Of a stretch of DNA of 64,000 nucleotides, positions 54,410 through 63,904 are shown one piece after another (within the stretch, counting starts at the first letter, position 1; the number at the start of each line of letters is the position of its first letter). The position numbers and the translations under genes were made by a program. The stretch comes from Locusta migratoria (taxonomy: Eukaryota > Arthropoda > Insecta > Orthoptera > Acrididae): NCBI GenBank assembly GCA_026315105.1, contig CM048746.1:140846730-140910729 (forward strand). The letters run 5' to 3'. The notes below the pieces were generated by a model, which did no database searches, was not told the DNA's origin, and saw only the letters and a program-made list of their open reading frames with translations.

Positions 54410-55015
54410 GATTACCGGCGTCTCCGATGGCGCGCTCCTTCCTTGTGGGGGCCCTCACTGAGGGCGCACCCGCCTTAGGTGACTGTTCGCACCTCAGGTC
54501 ACACCTCCCGAGAACGGACGGAGGGACCAATCGGCATGTTCGGAAGGTATCAGCTCGGGTAATCACCCCTCCCTGGGCCCGGCCTTTACCGGGGGGTACG
54601 TACGTGCCCTACATGTCTACCCGGGGCGGGGAGTTACGCCTTACCCCGTCACCGGCTACGCAGAGCGTGGGTCGACCTTCAGACACGCACAGGGAGGAAA
54701 GAAAGGAGGAAGGAGAGAAAGGGATGAAGGAGGGAGAATCTCAAACGCCGAGGCGGAGATTAAAGGGTGAGTCAAGAACAAGGAGAAAGGAAAAATAGGA
54801 GAAGGCTGAAGAACAAGAAAGGAAGAGGACCAAGAAGAGAAGACAGGAAGCGAAAAAGAAACCTTTGACTGATGAAAAACGCCCGTCTCCGGGCGAAGGC
54901 ACAAACCGGGGGGGAAAGAGGGAAGCGGCCTGGGACAGAAGAAAGGTCGCTTCGGCTCGGGGCCCCGTGCGCGCCACACACGTACCCACAAAAGAGCTGT
55001 GGGCCCCCTGGGGGG
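54410..55015 (-). promoter_or_regulatory. 5' leader of the I-like LINE
   Basis: GC-rich leader, purine-rich on the plus strand from 54680-54880. LINEs of this group carry an internal promoter here. I see no TATA box and cannot place the start more precisely than the TSD edge at 55015. Open frames in it on both strands are probably incidental. Confidence 0.55.
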
Positions 55016-55026
55016 AGAATGAAGTT

Positions 55027-55175
55027 GTATATCGTAGCATGAACTTGGCACATTTCTTAATGAATTTTTCTATGTATAAAGATGTTAAGAAAGTAATTGA
55101 ATCTGATATGTACCTTGACAGTATGAAGATTAGAGGTAAGAAGCATTATGCTGCTATTATTGTCCGCATTGCGTA
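55027..55175 (+). other. Coding-like remnant, about 49 codons, unknown
   Basis: Frame with residues VYRSMNLAHFLMNFSMYKDV and KIRGKKHYAAIIVRIA, then a stop at 55173-55175. The frame is open through the right TSD of the LINE. The composition looks protein-like but I do not recognise it. It may be an old transposon or a fragment of a host exon. Confidence 0.25.
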
Positions 55176-56009
55176 GATATGATCCACGTTTGTACTGCAG
55201 GAATTTTGTATGCTCTTTTTGAGAGCGCAGAAAGTGAAGAAACTAAAGTTTGGTGTAAAGCATTCCCTTGTAACTATCTTACAGTTTTTGTACAACATTT
55301 TTAGAGTCTTTTTCAATATAGAGGATTTCAACTTAAATGCATTCCATATCTACTTCAAGTTATCCATATACCGATAAAACCCCATTAATTGTTTTTCAAC
55401 AAACATGGATGAAATTTGTTTTTATTGTAGTAAGTGAATTCGCATAGCACCTTCGCGAATTCAGTAGTTAGTTTTTTGTCTCTTAGTAGCAGCAGCATGC
55501 GTGTGGCAGTAGAGTTGAGAGCAGTAGCACACGCTGTTTCCTTGCGCACAGGTAGGCCAGAAAGACATACAGTGTTAACCCTTGAAACAAATATTTCAAG
55601 AGGAAGTGTCACATTCTGATTTAATTGTCAATCTGTCTCTTCAGCACCACGCTTGCATCGTACTGTTCAAAGTCTTATGTAATGATACAGGTGTTTTCTT
55701 ACCAGAGGTCAAGTTGCATATTCTATTAACAAAGTTACAGTATAAGGATTTGTTTTATTTTGTATTTATTTTGTTGTTGCTCAAAGTTATCTTTATTCAT
55801 TTTGATAATTGTTCAGTCAGATTAGCGTGTTATGATATAAGTGCAGATGAACAATACCAATATTACTGATTATAAATTATTTTATGAACAGTTTTCACTT
55901 AACAGAATTGTATGTCATACAAACAACAGTGACGCATTCATTGATGAAAAGAAACACCCCCTTTCTATGGATAACTTTCAAAAGAAGTGTGGAAAATAAG
56001 TAATATTAT
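55176..56009. other. No recognisable feature
   Basis: AT-rich; frames of 60-95 codons without domains. Confidence 0.3.
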
Positions 56010-56475
56010 GTTTGGAAAGTAGGAGGCGAGGTACTGGCGGAAGTAAAGTTGTGAGGCGGCATCGTGAGTCGTGTCGGGATAGCACAGTCGGTAGTGCGCT
56101 TGCCTGCGAAAGGCAAAGGTCCCAGGTTCGAGCCCCGGTTCCGGCACACAATTTTAATCTGCCAGGAAGTTTCATATCAGCGCACACTCCGCTGCAGAGT
56201 GAAAGATTCATTCTGGAAACATCCCTTAGGCTGTGGCTAAGCCATGTCTCCACCATATCTTTTCTTCCAGGAGTGTTCGTCTTGCATGTTTCGCAGGAGA
56301 GCTTCTGTGAAGTTTGGAAAGTAGGAGGCGAGGTACTGGCGGAAGTAAAGTTGTGAGGCGGCATCGTGAGTCGTGTCGGGATAGCACAGCCGGTAGTGCG
56401 CTTGCCCGCGAAAGGCAAAGATCCCAGGTTCAAGTCCCGGTTCCGGCATACAATTTTAATCTGCCAGGAAGTTTC
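56010..56475 (+). repeat. SINE-C tandem, about 1.5 units of 302 bp
   Basis: TTTGGAAAGTAGGAGGCGAG occurs at 56011 and 56313, a period of 302 bp. Each unit has the tRNA-like core (GGGATAGCACAGTCGGTAGTG, B box GGTTCGAGCCC or GGTTCAAGTCC). This is the same arrangement as 13235-13680 in the other orientation. Confidence 0.85.
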
Positions 56476-57185
56476 CAGTAATATGATAATCCTAGGGTAC
56501 TTTCACATATAATTAAAAGAAATATTCTTTGTAGCTTCACGAGATTACTGGATTTGTTGTTTCGTATGTCTCTTAACAGACTTTTTTTTTCAGCCATTCG
56601 CAAAAATAAAAACAAGTAAGACAATGAAACACCTACAACAACAGTGCAAGGCAGAGGAAGGTAGTAGACAGAAACGTGACGTCGACAAGCGGCCGCCGTG
56701 TGTGCGGTATGCGGTACGTGGGCTGCGCATTTGCATGCCTGTGTTTCGTCGCGCCGCGCCGTGCCGCTGCGGTACCGTTGCCCGCCCTATACGTAGCCAC
56801 ACGGGCGACAACAGCTGCTCGCGATGCTCTCTGTTCCCAATTCTTGCTCTCACACTCTGGCGCGCACTTTGCAGGCCACAGGGACATGCGCCGAGCCACT
56901 GGGCTACGGAGGTGTGCCCTCTGCCCTACGAGCAAAGCGGTACGCTCTGCCTAGCAGTCTCTCTCTCTCTACCATGATCCCGCACATGCAGGGTCAGCTT
57001 GTTAAGTCCGGATTTGGCGTGTTAATATTTACGGGGTGGCCGGATGCCATTCCTGTCGCCACCCTATGCCCCCCGAGGAAATGTGTACCCCAAATGACTG
57101 CATACAGTGTTGTATGTGTGAAAGTGTAAAGTGTGACGAAATGTTTGCGAAGCGTCTGAGGCGGGACTTGGGTACTAGCCCGATA
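56476..57185. other. GC-rich stretch, no gene recognised
   Basis: CpG-rich at 56690-56960 with overlapping frames up to 117 codons on both strands. No domain recognised. It could be a CpG island; unproven. Confidence 0.3.
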
Positions 57186-58366
57186 TTCACCTACATCTAC
57201 ATGGGATACTCTGCAAATCACATTTAAGTGCCTGGCAGAGGGTTCATCGAACCACTGTTATACTATTTTATCTCACATTCCATTCTCGAATAGTGCGCGG
57301 GAAGAATGAACACCTGAATCTCTCCGTTCGGGCTCTGATTTCTCGTATTTTATTCTGATGATCATTTATACATATGTAAGTGGGAGTCAACAATATATTT
57401 TCGCATTCGGAGGAGAAACTTGTAGTTTCGTAAGCAGCCCACGCCGCAGCGATAAGCGTCGTCGTTTACTGATTCCCATCCCAGATCCTGTATAATTTCC
57501 GTAACGCTGTCTCCCGTGTATCGTGACAATACGAAACAAGCTGCCCTTCTTTGGACTCTTTCGATGTCCTCCGTCAAACCCACCTGATAAGGATCCCACA
57601 CTGGGCAGCAATATTCCGTAAAAGGACGGACAAGCGTAGTGTACGCAGTTTCTTTAATAGTTCTGTTGCATCTTTTAAGGATTCTGCCAATAAAACGCAG
57701 TCTCTGGTTCATATACTTGTTCTTTCCAATTTAAGTCAGAAGTAATTTTAATTCCTAGGTATTTTGTGGAGTTTGCGGCCTTTACATTTGATTGATTTAT
57801 CATGTAAACAAAGTTTAACGGATTTCTTTTCGTACTCATGTGAACGACTTCACACTTCTCATTATTTACAGTCAATTGCCAATTCTTACACGATACAGAT
57901 ATCTTATTCAAATACTTCTGCAGTTGGTTTTGATCTTCAGATGATTTTACTAGACGGTAAATGACGGCGTCATCTACAAACAACCTAAGAGAGCTACTTA
58001 GATTTTCCCCTAAATCGTTTATGTAAATAAGGAACAGCAGAGGACCAATAACACTACCATGTGGAACGCCCGATATCACCTCTGTTTTAGTCGATGCCAT
58101 ACCATCGATTACTACAAACTGTGTCCTCTCTGAGAGGAAATCCCCTATCCAGTCGCCAATTTGGGGCGATATACCGTAACTACGCAATTTGATTAAAAGC
58201 CGTTTGTGAGGTACGGTGTCAAAAGCCTTCTGGAAATCAAGGAATACGTAATCAATTTGCGAACCCTTGTCGATAGCACACATCACTTCGTGTGAATAAA
58301 GAACTAGTTGTTGTTGTTTCGCATGAACGATATTTTCTAAATCCGTGTTGACCTTGGGCCAATAGA
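57186..58366 (-). pseudogene. CR1/jockey-like LINE, RT domain to 3' end
   Basis: The minus strand encodes VFLDFQKAFDTVPHKRLL, SGVPHGSVIGPLLFLIYIND and LFVDDAVIYR (catalytic FVDD near 57965) in one frame from 58370 to about 57700. A frameshift follows, and then RFIGRILKRCNRTIKETAYTTLVRP with the C-terminal block RRAACFVLSRY. The 3' end reads CTACATCTACATGGG-like sequence complementary to a short-repeat tail. Endonuclease and ORF1 are absent by 5' truncation. One frameshift and few stops suggest moderate age. Confidence 0.85.
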
Positions 58367-58525
58367 TCACCTATGGGACGTGGAAAACCGCATAAAATCG
58401 ACATCCAGGCTGGCCGACATTCCGACCCATTTCGTTAATCCATCGGGCGGATTCAAACCGGGACCGGTACGCCTCCCCCTCTCGGAAAGCGGCGCGTTAG
58501 ACCACACGGGTAACCGACGCTCTGC
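58366..58525 (-). mobile_element. SINE-F fragment (tRNA-derived)
   Basis: The minus strand reads GTGTGGTCTAACGCGCCGC (A-box region), then a B-box-like GGTTTGAATCC and a tail ending in GCGGTTTTCCACGTCCCATA. It is a sixth tRNA-like family in the window, joined directly to the CR1-like fragment. Confidence 0.55.
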
Positions 58526-58529
58526 CTAG

Positions 58530-59600
58530 CAGATTTTGTTCCACACGCTCTGTTACCCTCTGATGTAACATCGCATCTGAATACATGCGAAGGAAAGCAG
58601 CTCTATGGTTGCTTTCCTCTCCAGCATATTTATCTTATACTAAAACAATCTACAAAAACTGAAATCAGTCGGCCAGACGAAACTAACCCGCCGATTTACT
58701 TCATTTTTCTTTTAAACGAAAGGTACCCATTCACTGATTTGTCATTAAGTATCAGAATTTACATAACTCTCGCCTTCCTTTTACTATACTCACACGTGAT
58801 TTCCGTCTGTATATTTCCTATGAGGATTTCCTTGCTGTGAACTAAAGTCAGTCTGTCAGGCAGTTCTATCTTACCGATTTCCTTCATTTTTAATTTAAAC
58901 GAATGGTATTCATTAGCAATTTTGTAATCAAGTATCAGAATTAACGGAAGTCTCTCCATCCTTTATTTTTATTCAAACGCGGTATCCTACTGTCCTTGCA
59001 ATTAATATTCTAATCGGTTTGTTTTACGATGTCTTCGGTTGTAATTAATATACGCAGTTATTTTTGACCTAACAACACTAACAAACATCAAACTCTTATT
59101 TGGGCTTTTAAACACTTTCATTAATTGATTCTGAAGAAAGCTATGCGTCAACATTCAACTTCCATTTTTTTTTCAACTTTTTTGTCATTCCACTAACGGT
59201 GCGAAGTATTCGCACGGTTTCTCTAGTATCGAATGACGTTCTTCAGGTACCGACTGGCAATACAATGAAAAAATGTGTAACGGGTATGAGACTAATTTTC
59301 TTCATCCCGTTGGAGACAATTTCAACACAACAGTATTGTAAGGTTCGGCGGATTCAGTCCACTTGATTTATGGTATGAAACGCTTGTTCACGAACAAATT
59401 CAAACTTCATATTGAGGCAACAACCGACGCTAATTAACGCAAAGTATTCGGGGAATCAAAAGCTTCAGTGATCCAAAATTATTTTTGATCGTACCCTCCT
59501 TCTCCTCCTCCTCCTCAAAATTTTCATACTTTTTCTTTCCTTTAATGGCAAATTTTTTACTCTCAGTAACTGGAAATTTGTTTTTGTTACTTGTGCACGA
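58530..59600. other. No recognisable feature
   Basis: AT-rich. Two partly similar segments near 58640-58770 and 58850-58970 share CCGATTT-CTTCATTTTT and AAGTATCAGAATT, a weak direct repeat of about 200-bp period. Confidence 0.35.
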
Positions 59601-59603
59601 TGC

Positions 59604-59628
59604 ATTTCGAGTCCTGAGGCCTCATCTT
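59604..59628 (-). other. Degenerate hammerhead-like motif
   Basis: The minus strand reads AAGATGA, a hairpin GAGGCC/GGACTC, then GAAAT. Both boxes deviate; listed only as a possible decayed relative. Confidence 0.2.
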
Positions 59629-59689
59629 GAGGTGTCTTTACGTATAAATTACTATGTAACAGCTGCCCTGTATTTTACATAGATAAAAC

Positions 59690-60026
59690 TACTTGGGCAG
59701 TAAAATAACAAATGATGGTCGCAGTACAGAGGATATAAAATGCAAAATGGCAATGGGTAGAAAAGTGTTCTTGAAAAAGAGAAATTTGTTAACATCGAAT
59801 ATTGATTTAAACCTAAGGAAGTCCTTTCTGAAGGCATTTGTGTGGAGTGTTGCCTTGTATGGGAGTGAAACATGGACGATAAACAGTGCGGACAGGAAGA
59901 GGATTGAGGCTTTTGAAATATGGTGCTACAGAAGAATGCTGAAGATTAGGTGGGTGGATCGCGTAGCTAATGAGGAGGTACTGAACAGAATTGGGGAGAA
60001 AAGAAATTTCTGGCATACCTTGACTT
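59690..60026 (+). mobile_element. Outer RTE copy, left part (interrupted)
   Basis: 5'-truncated RTE fragment beginning at TACTTGGGCAG and reading GSETWTINSADRKRIEAFEIW to FWHTLT. It is cut by insertion of the full-length RTE at 60027 and continues at 63319. AAAACT before it and after its tail is a possible TSD. Confidence 0.9.
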
Positions 60027-63000
60027 GAACCACCCATGAACCACATACATTGCCGAGGTGGGGTGGCTTGCGTGCCTCAACGATGCAGATAGCCGTACCG
60101 TAGGTGCAACCACAGCGGAGGGGTATCTGTGGAGAGGCCAGACAAACGTGTGGTTCCTGAAGAGGGGCAGCAGCCTTTTCAGTAGTTATAGGGGCAACAG
60201 TCTGGATGATTGACTGAGCTGGCCTTGTAACATCAGCTAATGTGGCTTTGCCACACAGCTACTGCGAACGGCTGAAAGCAAGGGGAAACTACAGCCGTTA
60301 CTTTTCCCGAGGACATGCAGCTCTACTGTATGAAAATATGATGATGGCATCCTCTCGGGTAAAATATTCCGGAGGTAAAATAGTCCCCCATTCGGATCTC
60401 CGGGCGGGGACTACTCAGGAGGATGTTGTCATCAGGAAAGACAATACTGGCATTCTACGGGTCGGAGCGTGGAATGTTAGATCGCTTAATAGGGTAGGTA
60501 AATTAGAAAATTTAAAAAGGGAAATGGATAGGTTGAAGTTAGATATAGTGGGGATTAGTGAAGTTCGGTGGCAGGATGAACAGGATTTCTGGTCAGGAGA
60601 GTACAGGATTATAAGTACAAAATCAGTTGGGGGTATCACAGGAGTAGGACTGATAATGAATAAGAAAATAGGAATGCGGGTAAACTACTATGAGCAGCAC
60701 AGTGATCGCATTATCATTGTCAAGATAGATACGAAGCCAACACCGACAACAGTAGTACAGGTTTATATGCCAACTAGCTCTGCCAATGATGAGGAGATCG
60801 AAGAAATATATGAGGAACTAAACGAAATTATTCAGACAGTTAGGGGGGAGGAAAACCTAATTGTGATGGGAGACTGGAATTCGGTAGTAGGAAAAGGAAG
60901 AGAAGGAAAAATAGTAGGTGAATATGGACTGGGCAGGAGGAATGAAAGAGGAAGTCGTCTGGTAGAATTTTGCACGGAACATGATTTAATCGTAACAAAC
61001 ACGTGGTTTAAGAATCACAAAAGAAGGTTGTATACGTGGAAGAGACCAGGAGACACCGGAAGGTATCAGATAGATTTTATAATGGTAAGACACAGATTCC
61101 GGAACCAGGTTATAAACTGCAAGACATACCCAGGGGCAGATATAGACTCTGACCATAACTTGTTAGTTATGAACTGTAGGCTGAAGCTGAAAAAACTGCA
61201 GAAAGGTAGGAAAATAAGGAGATGGGACTTAGATAAATTGAAGGAAAGTGAAGTTCTGGAGAATTTCAGAGGGAGATTTAGGCAACAATTGACAGAAACA
61301 GGGGGAAATAAAACAGTAGAAGAGGAATGGGAAGCATTGAGAGATGAAATAGTGAAGGCAGCAGAGGAAAAAATAGGTAGAAAGGCAAGACCTACAAAAA
61401 ATCCTTGGATATCACAGGGAATACTAAATTTAATTGATGAAAGGAGAAAATATAAAAATGCAGTAAATGAAACAGGCAAAATGGAGTACAGACGACTAAA
61501 AAATGAGATTGACAGGAAGTGCAAAATGGCTAAGCAGGAGTGGCTAGAAGCCAAATGCAAATCTGTAGAAGAATATATAACAAGGGGAAAAGTAGATACC
61601 GCCTACAGGAAAATAAAAGAGACATTTGGGGACAGGAAAAGCAGCTCTATGAATATTAAGAACTCAGATGGGAAACCAGTTCTCAGCAAAGATGGGAAAG
61701 CTGAAAGGTGGAAAGAGTACATAGAGCAGCTCTACAAAGGAAATGAACTTAGAGACGATGTTGTAGGAAGGGAAGAGGAAGTAGATGAAGATGAAATAGG
61801 AGATACTATAATGAGAGATGAATTTGACAGAGCCTTGAAAGACCTAGGTCGGAACAAGGCCCCAGGAGTAGATGACATACCCTCAGAGCTACTAAAGTCT
61901 CTGGGAGAGCCAGCCATGACAAGACTATTTGAACTGGTATGTAGGATGTATGAGACAGGCGAAATGCCCTCAGACTTTAAGAAAAATGTAATAATCCCCA
62001 TTCCAAAGAAATCAGGCGCAGACAGGTGTGAAAATTACAGAACAATCAGTTTGATAAGTCATGGTTGCAAAATTTTAACACGAATTATCTACAGGAGAAT
62101 GGAAAAGATGGTAGAAGCTGACCTCGGGGAAGATCAGTTTGGATTCAGGAGGAATGTTGGAACCCGGGAGGCAATACTCACTTTACGTCTTATCTTAGAA
62201 GATAGATTAAGGAAAGGCAAACCTACATTTTTAGCTTTTGTAGATTTGGAGAAAGCATTTGACAATGTTGACTGGAATACACTCTTTCAAATTCTGAAGT
62301 CAGCAGGGGTAAAATATAGGGAAAGGAGAGTTATTTACAACTTGTACAAAAGCCAGACTGCAGTTATTAGACTCGAAGGGCATGAAAGGGAAGCATCAGT
62401 TGGGAAGGGAGTAAGACAGGGTTGTAGCCTTTCTCCGATGTTATTCAATTTGTACATCGAGCAGGCGATGAAGGAAAGCAAGGAAAAATTTGGAATAGGG
62501 ATTAAAGTTCAGGGGGAAGAAATAAAAACATTGCGTTTTGCTGATGACATTGTAATTCTGTCAGAGACAGCAAAGGACCTGGAAGAGCAGTTGAATGGAA
62601 TGGACAGTGTGTTGAAGAGAGCATATAAAATGAACATTAACAAGAGCAAAACAAAAATAATGGAATGCGGTCTTAGAAAATCAGGCGATGCTGAAGGAAT
62701 TAGATTAGGTAACGAAACAATGAAGGTAGTAGATGAGTTTTGTTACTTGGGTAGTAAAATAACATGCGATGGTCGCAGTACAACGGATATAAAATGCAGA
62801 ATGGCAATGGGGAGAAAAGCATTTTTGAAAAAGAGAAATTTGCTAACATCGAATATTAATTTAAGGGTAAAGAAGTCTTTTCTGAAGGCATTTGTGTGGA
62901 GTGTTGCCTTGTACGGGAGTGAAACATGGACGATAAGCAGTGCGGACAGGAAGAGAATAGAGGCTTTTGAAATGTGGTGCTACAGAAGAATGCTGAAGAT

Positions 63001-63318
63001 TAGGTGGGTAGATTGTATAACTAATGAAGAGGTACTGAACAGAATTGGTGAGAAAAGGAATTTTTGGCATACCTTGACTAAAAGAAGGGATCGCTTGGTA
63101 GGACACATTCTTAGACATCGAGGAATCGTAAATTTAGCATTGGAGGGAAGTGTGTGGGGTAAAAATCGCAGAGGGAGACCAAGAGACGCGTATAGTAAGC
63201 AGATTCAAGTGGATGTGGGTTGCCGTTCTTATGAGGAGATGAAAAGCCTTGCTCAGGATAGAGTAGGGTGGAGAGCTGCATCAAACCAGTCTCCGGACTG
63301 AAGACCACAACAACAACA
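60027..63318 (+). mobile_element. RTE LINE full-length copy 2, nested in another RTE
   Basis: Full-length element with the same 5' leader as copy 1, an intact ORF and an (AAC)n tail. The repeat ACCTTGACT at 60018-60026 and 63319-63327 is the TSD. Removing the insert and one TSD copy joins the outer element in frame (HTLT-KRSDRLVEHILRH). An extra TGAACCACCC precedes the leader relative to copy 1, perhaps added during integration. Confidence 0.93.
60242..63301 (+). CDS. RTE endonuclease-reverse transcriptase, intact (copy 2)
   Basis: 1019 codons, the same length and start as the copy at 9643, with no stops. The endonuclease motifs VGAWNVRSL, GISEVRW, GDWNSVV and SDHN, and the RT motifs FVDLEKAFD, RQGCSLSP and FADD, are all present at the same positions. 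Differences from copy 1 are scattered substitutions (for example DDVVGREEEVDEDEIGDT versus DTIVGREEDVDDDDIGDT), suggesting purifying selection on the lineage before insertion. The copy at 23205 is closer to this one. The protein could act in cis on its own RNA or in trans on truncated copies and SINEs. Confidence 0.93.
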   Translation: MALPHSYCERLKARGNYSRYFSRGHAALLYENMMMASSRVKYSGGKIVPHSDLRAGTTQEDVVIRKDNTGILRVGAWNVRSLNRVGKLENLKREMDRLKLDIVGISEVRWQDEQDFWSGEYRIISTKSVGGITGVGLIMNKKIGMRVNYYEQHSDRIIIVKIDTKPTPTTVVQVYMPTSSANDEEIEEIYEELNEIIQTVRGEENLIVMGDWNSVVGKGREGKIVGEYGLGRRNERGSRLVEFCTEHDLIVTNTWFKNHKRRLYTWKRPGDTGRYQIDFIMVRHRFRNQVINCKTYPGADIDSDHNLLVMNCRLKLKKLQKGRKIRRWDLDKLKESEVLENFRGRFRQQLTETGGNKTVEEEWEALRDEIVKAAEEKIGRKARPTKNPWISQGILNLIDERRKYKNAVNETGKMEYRRLKNEIDRKCKMAKQEWLEAKCKSVEEYITRGKVDTAYRKIKETFGDRKSSSMNIKNSDGKPVLSKDGKAERWKEYIEQLYKGNELRDDVVGREEEVDEDEIGDTIMRDEFDRALKDLGRNKAPGVDDIPSELLKSLGEPAMTRLFELVCRMYETGEMPSDFKKNVIIPIPKKSGADRCENYRTISLISHGCKILTRIIYRRMEKMVEADLGEDQFGFRRNVGTREAILTLRLILEDRLRKGKPTFLAFVDLEKAFDNVDWNTLFQILKSAGVKYRERRVIYNLYKSQTAVIRLEGHEREASVGKGVRQGCSLSPMLFNLYIEQAMKESKEKFGIGIKVQGEEIKTLRFADDIVILSETAKDLEEQLNGMDSVLKRAYKMNINKSKTKIMECGLRKSGDAEGIRLGNETMKVVDEFCYLGSKITCDGRSTTDIKCRMAMGRKAFLKKRNLLTSNINLRVKKSFLKAFVWSVALYGSETWTISSADRKRIEAFEMWCYRRMLKIRWVDCITNEEVLNRIGEKRNFWHTLTKRRDRLVGHILRHRGIVNLALEGSVWGKNRRGRPRDAYSKQIQVDVGCRSYEEMKSLAQDRVGWRAASNQSPD

Positions 63319-63595
63319 ACCTTGACTAAAAGAAGTGATAGATTAGTAGAACACATTCTTAGACATCAAGGAATTGTGAATTTAGCGTTGGAGGGAAGTG
63401 TGTGGGGAAAAAATCGCAGGGGAAGACCAAGAGATGGATACAGTAAGCAGATTCAGACAGATGTAGGTTGCCGTTCTTATGCGGAGATGAAGAGGCTTGC
63501 GCAGGATAGGGTATTGTGGAGAGCTGCATCAAACCAGTCTCCGGACTGAAGACCACAACAACAACAACAACAACAACAGCAACAACAACAACAAA
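63319..63595 (+). mobile_element. Outer RTE copy, right part and (AAC)n tail
   Basis: Continues the fragment at 59690-60026: LTKRSDRLVEHILRHQ to NQSPD, stop at 63547-63549, then GAAGACC and about 14 AAC-type units (63556-63595), the longest such tail in the window. Confidence 0.9.
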
Positions 63596-63636
63596 ACTGG
63601 AAGAATGTTTCCAGAATGTAACCTTCACTATGCAGC

Positions 63637-63776
63637 GTGTCGGGATAACTCAGTCGGTAGAGCGCTTGCCCGCGAAAGGCAAAGGTTCGAGTCCCGGTTA
63701 CAGCACACAATTTTAATCTGCCAGAAAGTTTCATATCAGCGTACACTCCGCAGCAGAGTGAAGGTTTCATTCTAGG
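63637..63776 (+). mobile_element. SINE-C-like tRNA-derived element
   Basis: Begins GTGTCGGGATAACTCAGTCG with A-box sequence closer to a real tRNA (CTCAGTCGGTAGAGCG) and B box GGTTCGAGTCCCGG, then the SINE-C tail to GAGTGAAGGTTTCATTCTAG. The 5' flank (63608-63640, CCAGAATGTAACCTTCACT) is close to the reverse complement of the tail, making a small foldback. Confidence 0.7.
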
Positions 63777-63904
63777 AGCATATTATTAAGACTAAATGTG
63801 CACTTTTTACGAAAATGTATTCTTCTGACGTTGTTACAAAATTTTCGTCTCACGAGAAACGTTCTTGTTATTGAAGTTCGGTTAGCACAATTTGCGAAAG
63901 AAAA

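Larger units (their letters stand above)
49104..55015 (-). mobile_element. Full-length I-superfamily-like LINE with 11-bp TSD
   Basis: A 5.9-kb non-LTR retrotransposon in reverse orientation: GC-rich 5' leader (about 55015-54410), ORF1 (54409-53003), ORF2 (52989-49270), a short 3' untranslated region and a poly-A tail seen as a T-run ending at 49132. The 11-bp repeat AGAATGAAGTT at 49093-49103 and 55016-55026 is a perfect TSD. An RNase H domain in ORF2 and a zinc-knuckle ORF1 place it with the I/LOA/R1 group rather than jockey proper. Intact ORFs, long tail and perfect TSD indicate very recent insertion. Its GC content is well above the flanks. Confidence 0.93.

Noticed and set aside
54427..55053. 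Several frames of 90-131 codons in the LINE 5' leader
   Set aside because: Overlapping on both strands, low complexity, no domain; the region is better explained as an untranslated leader.
15827..59628. Treating 15827, 42377 and 59604 as full hammerhead-like motifs
   Set aside because: One or both core boxes deviate from CTGANGA/GAAAC, so they are listed only as degenerate relatives.
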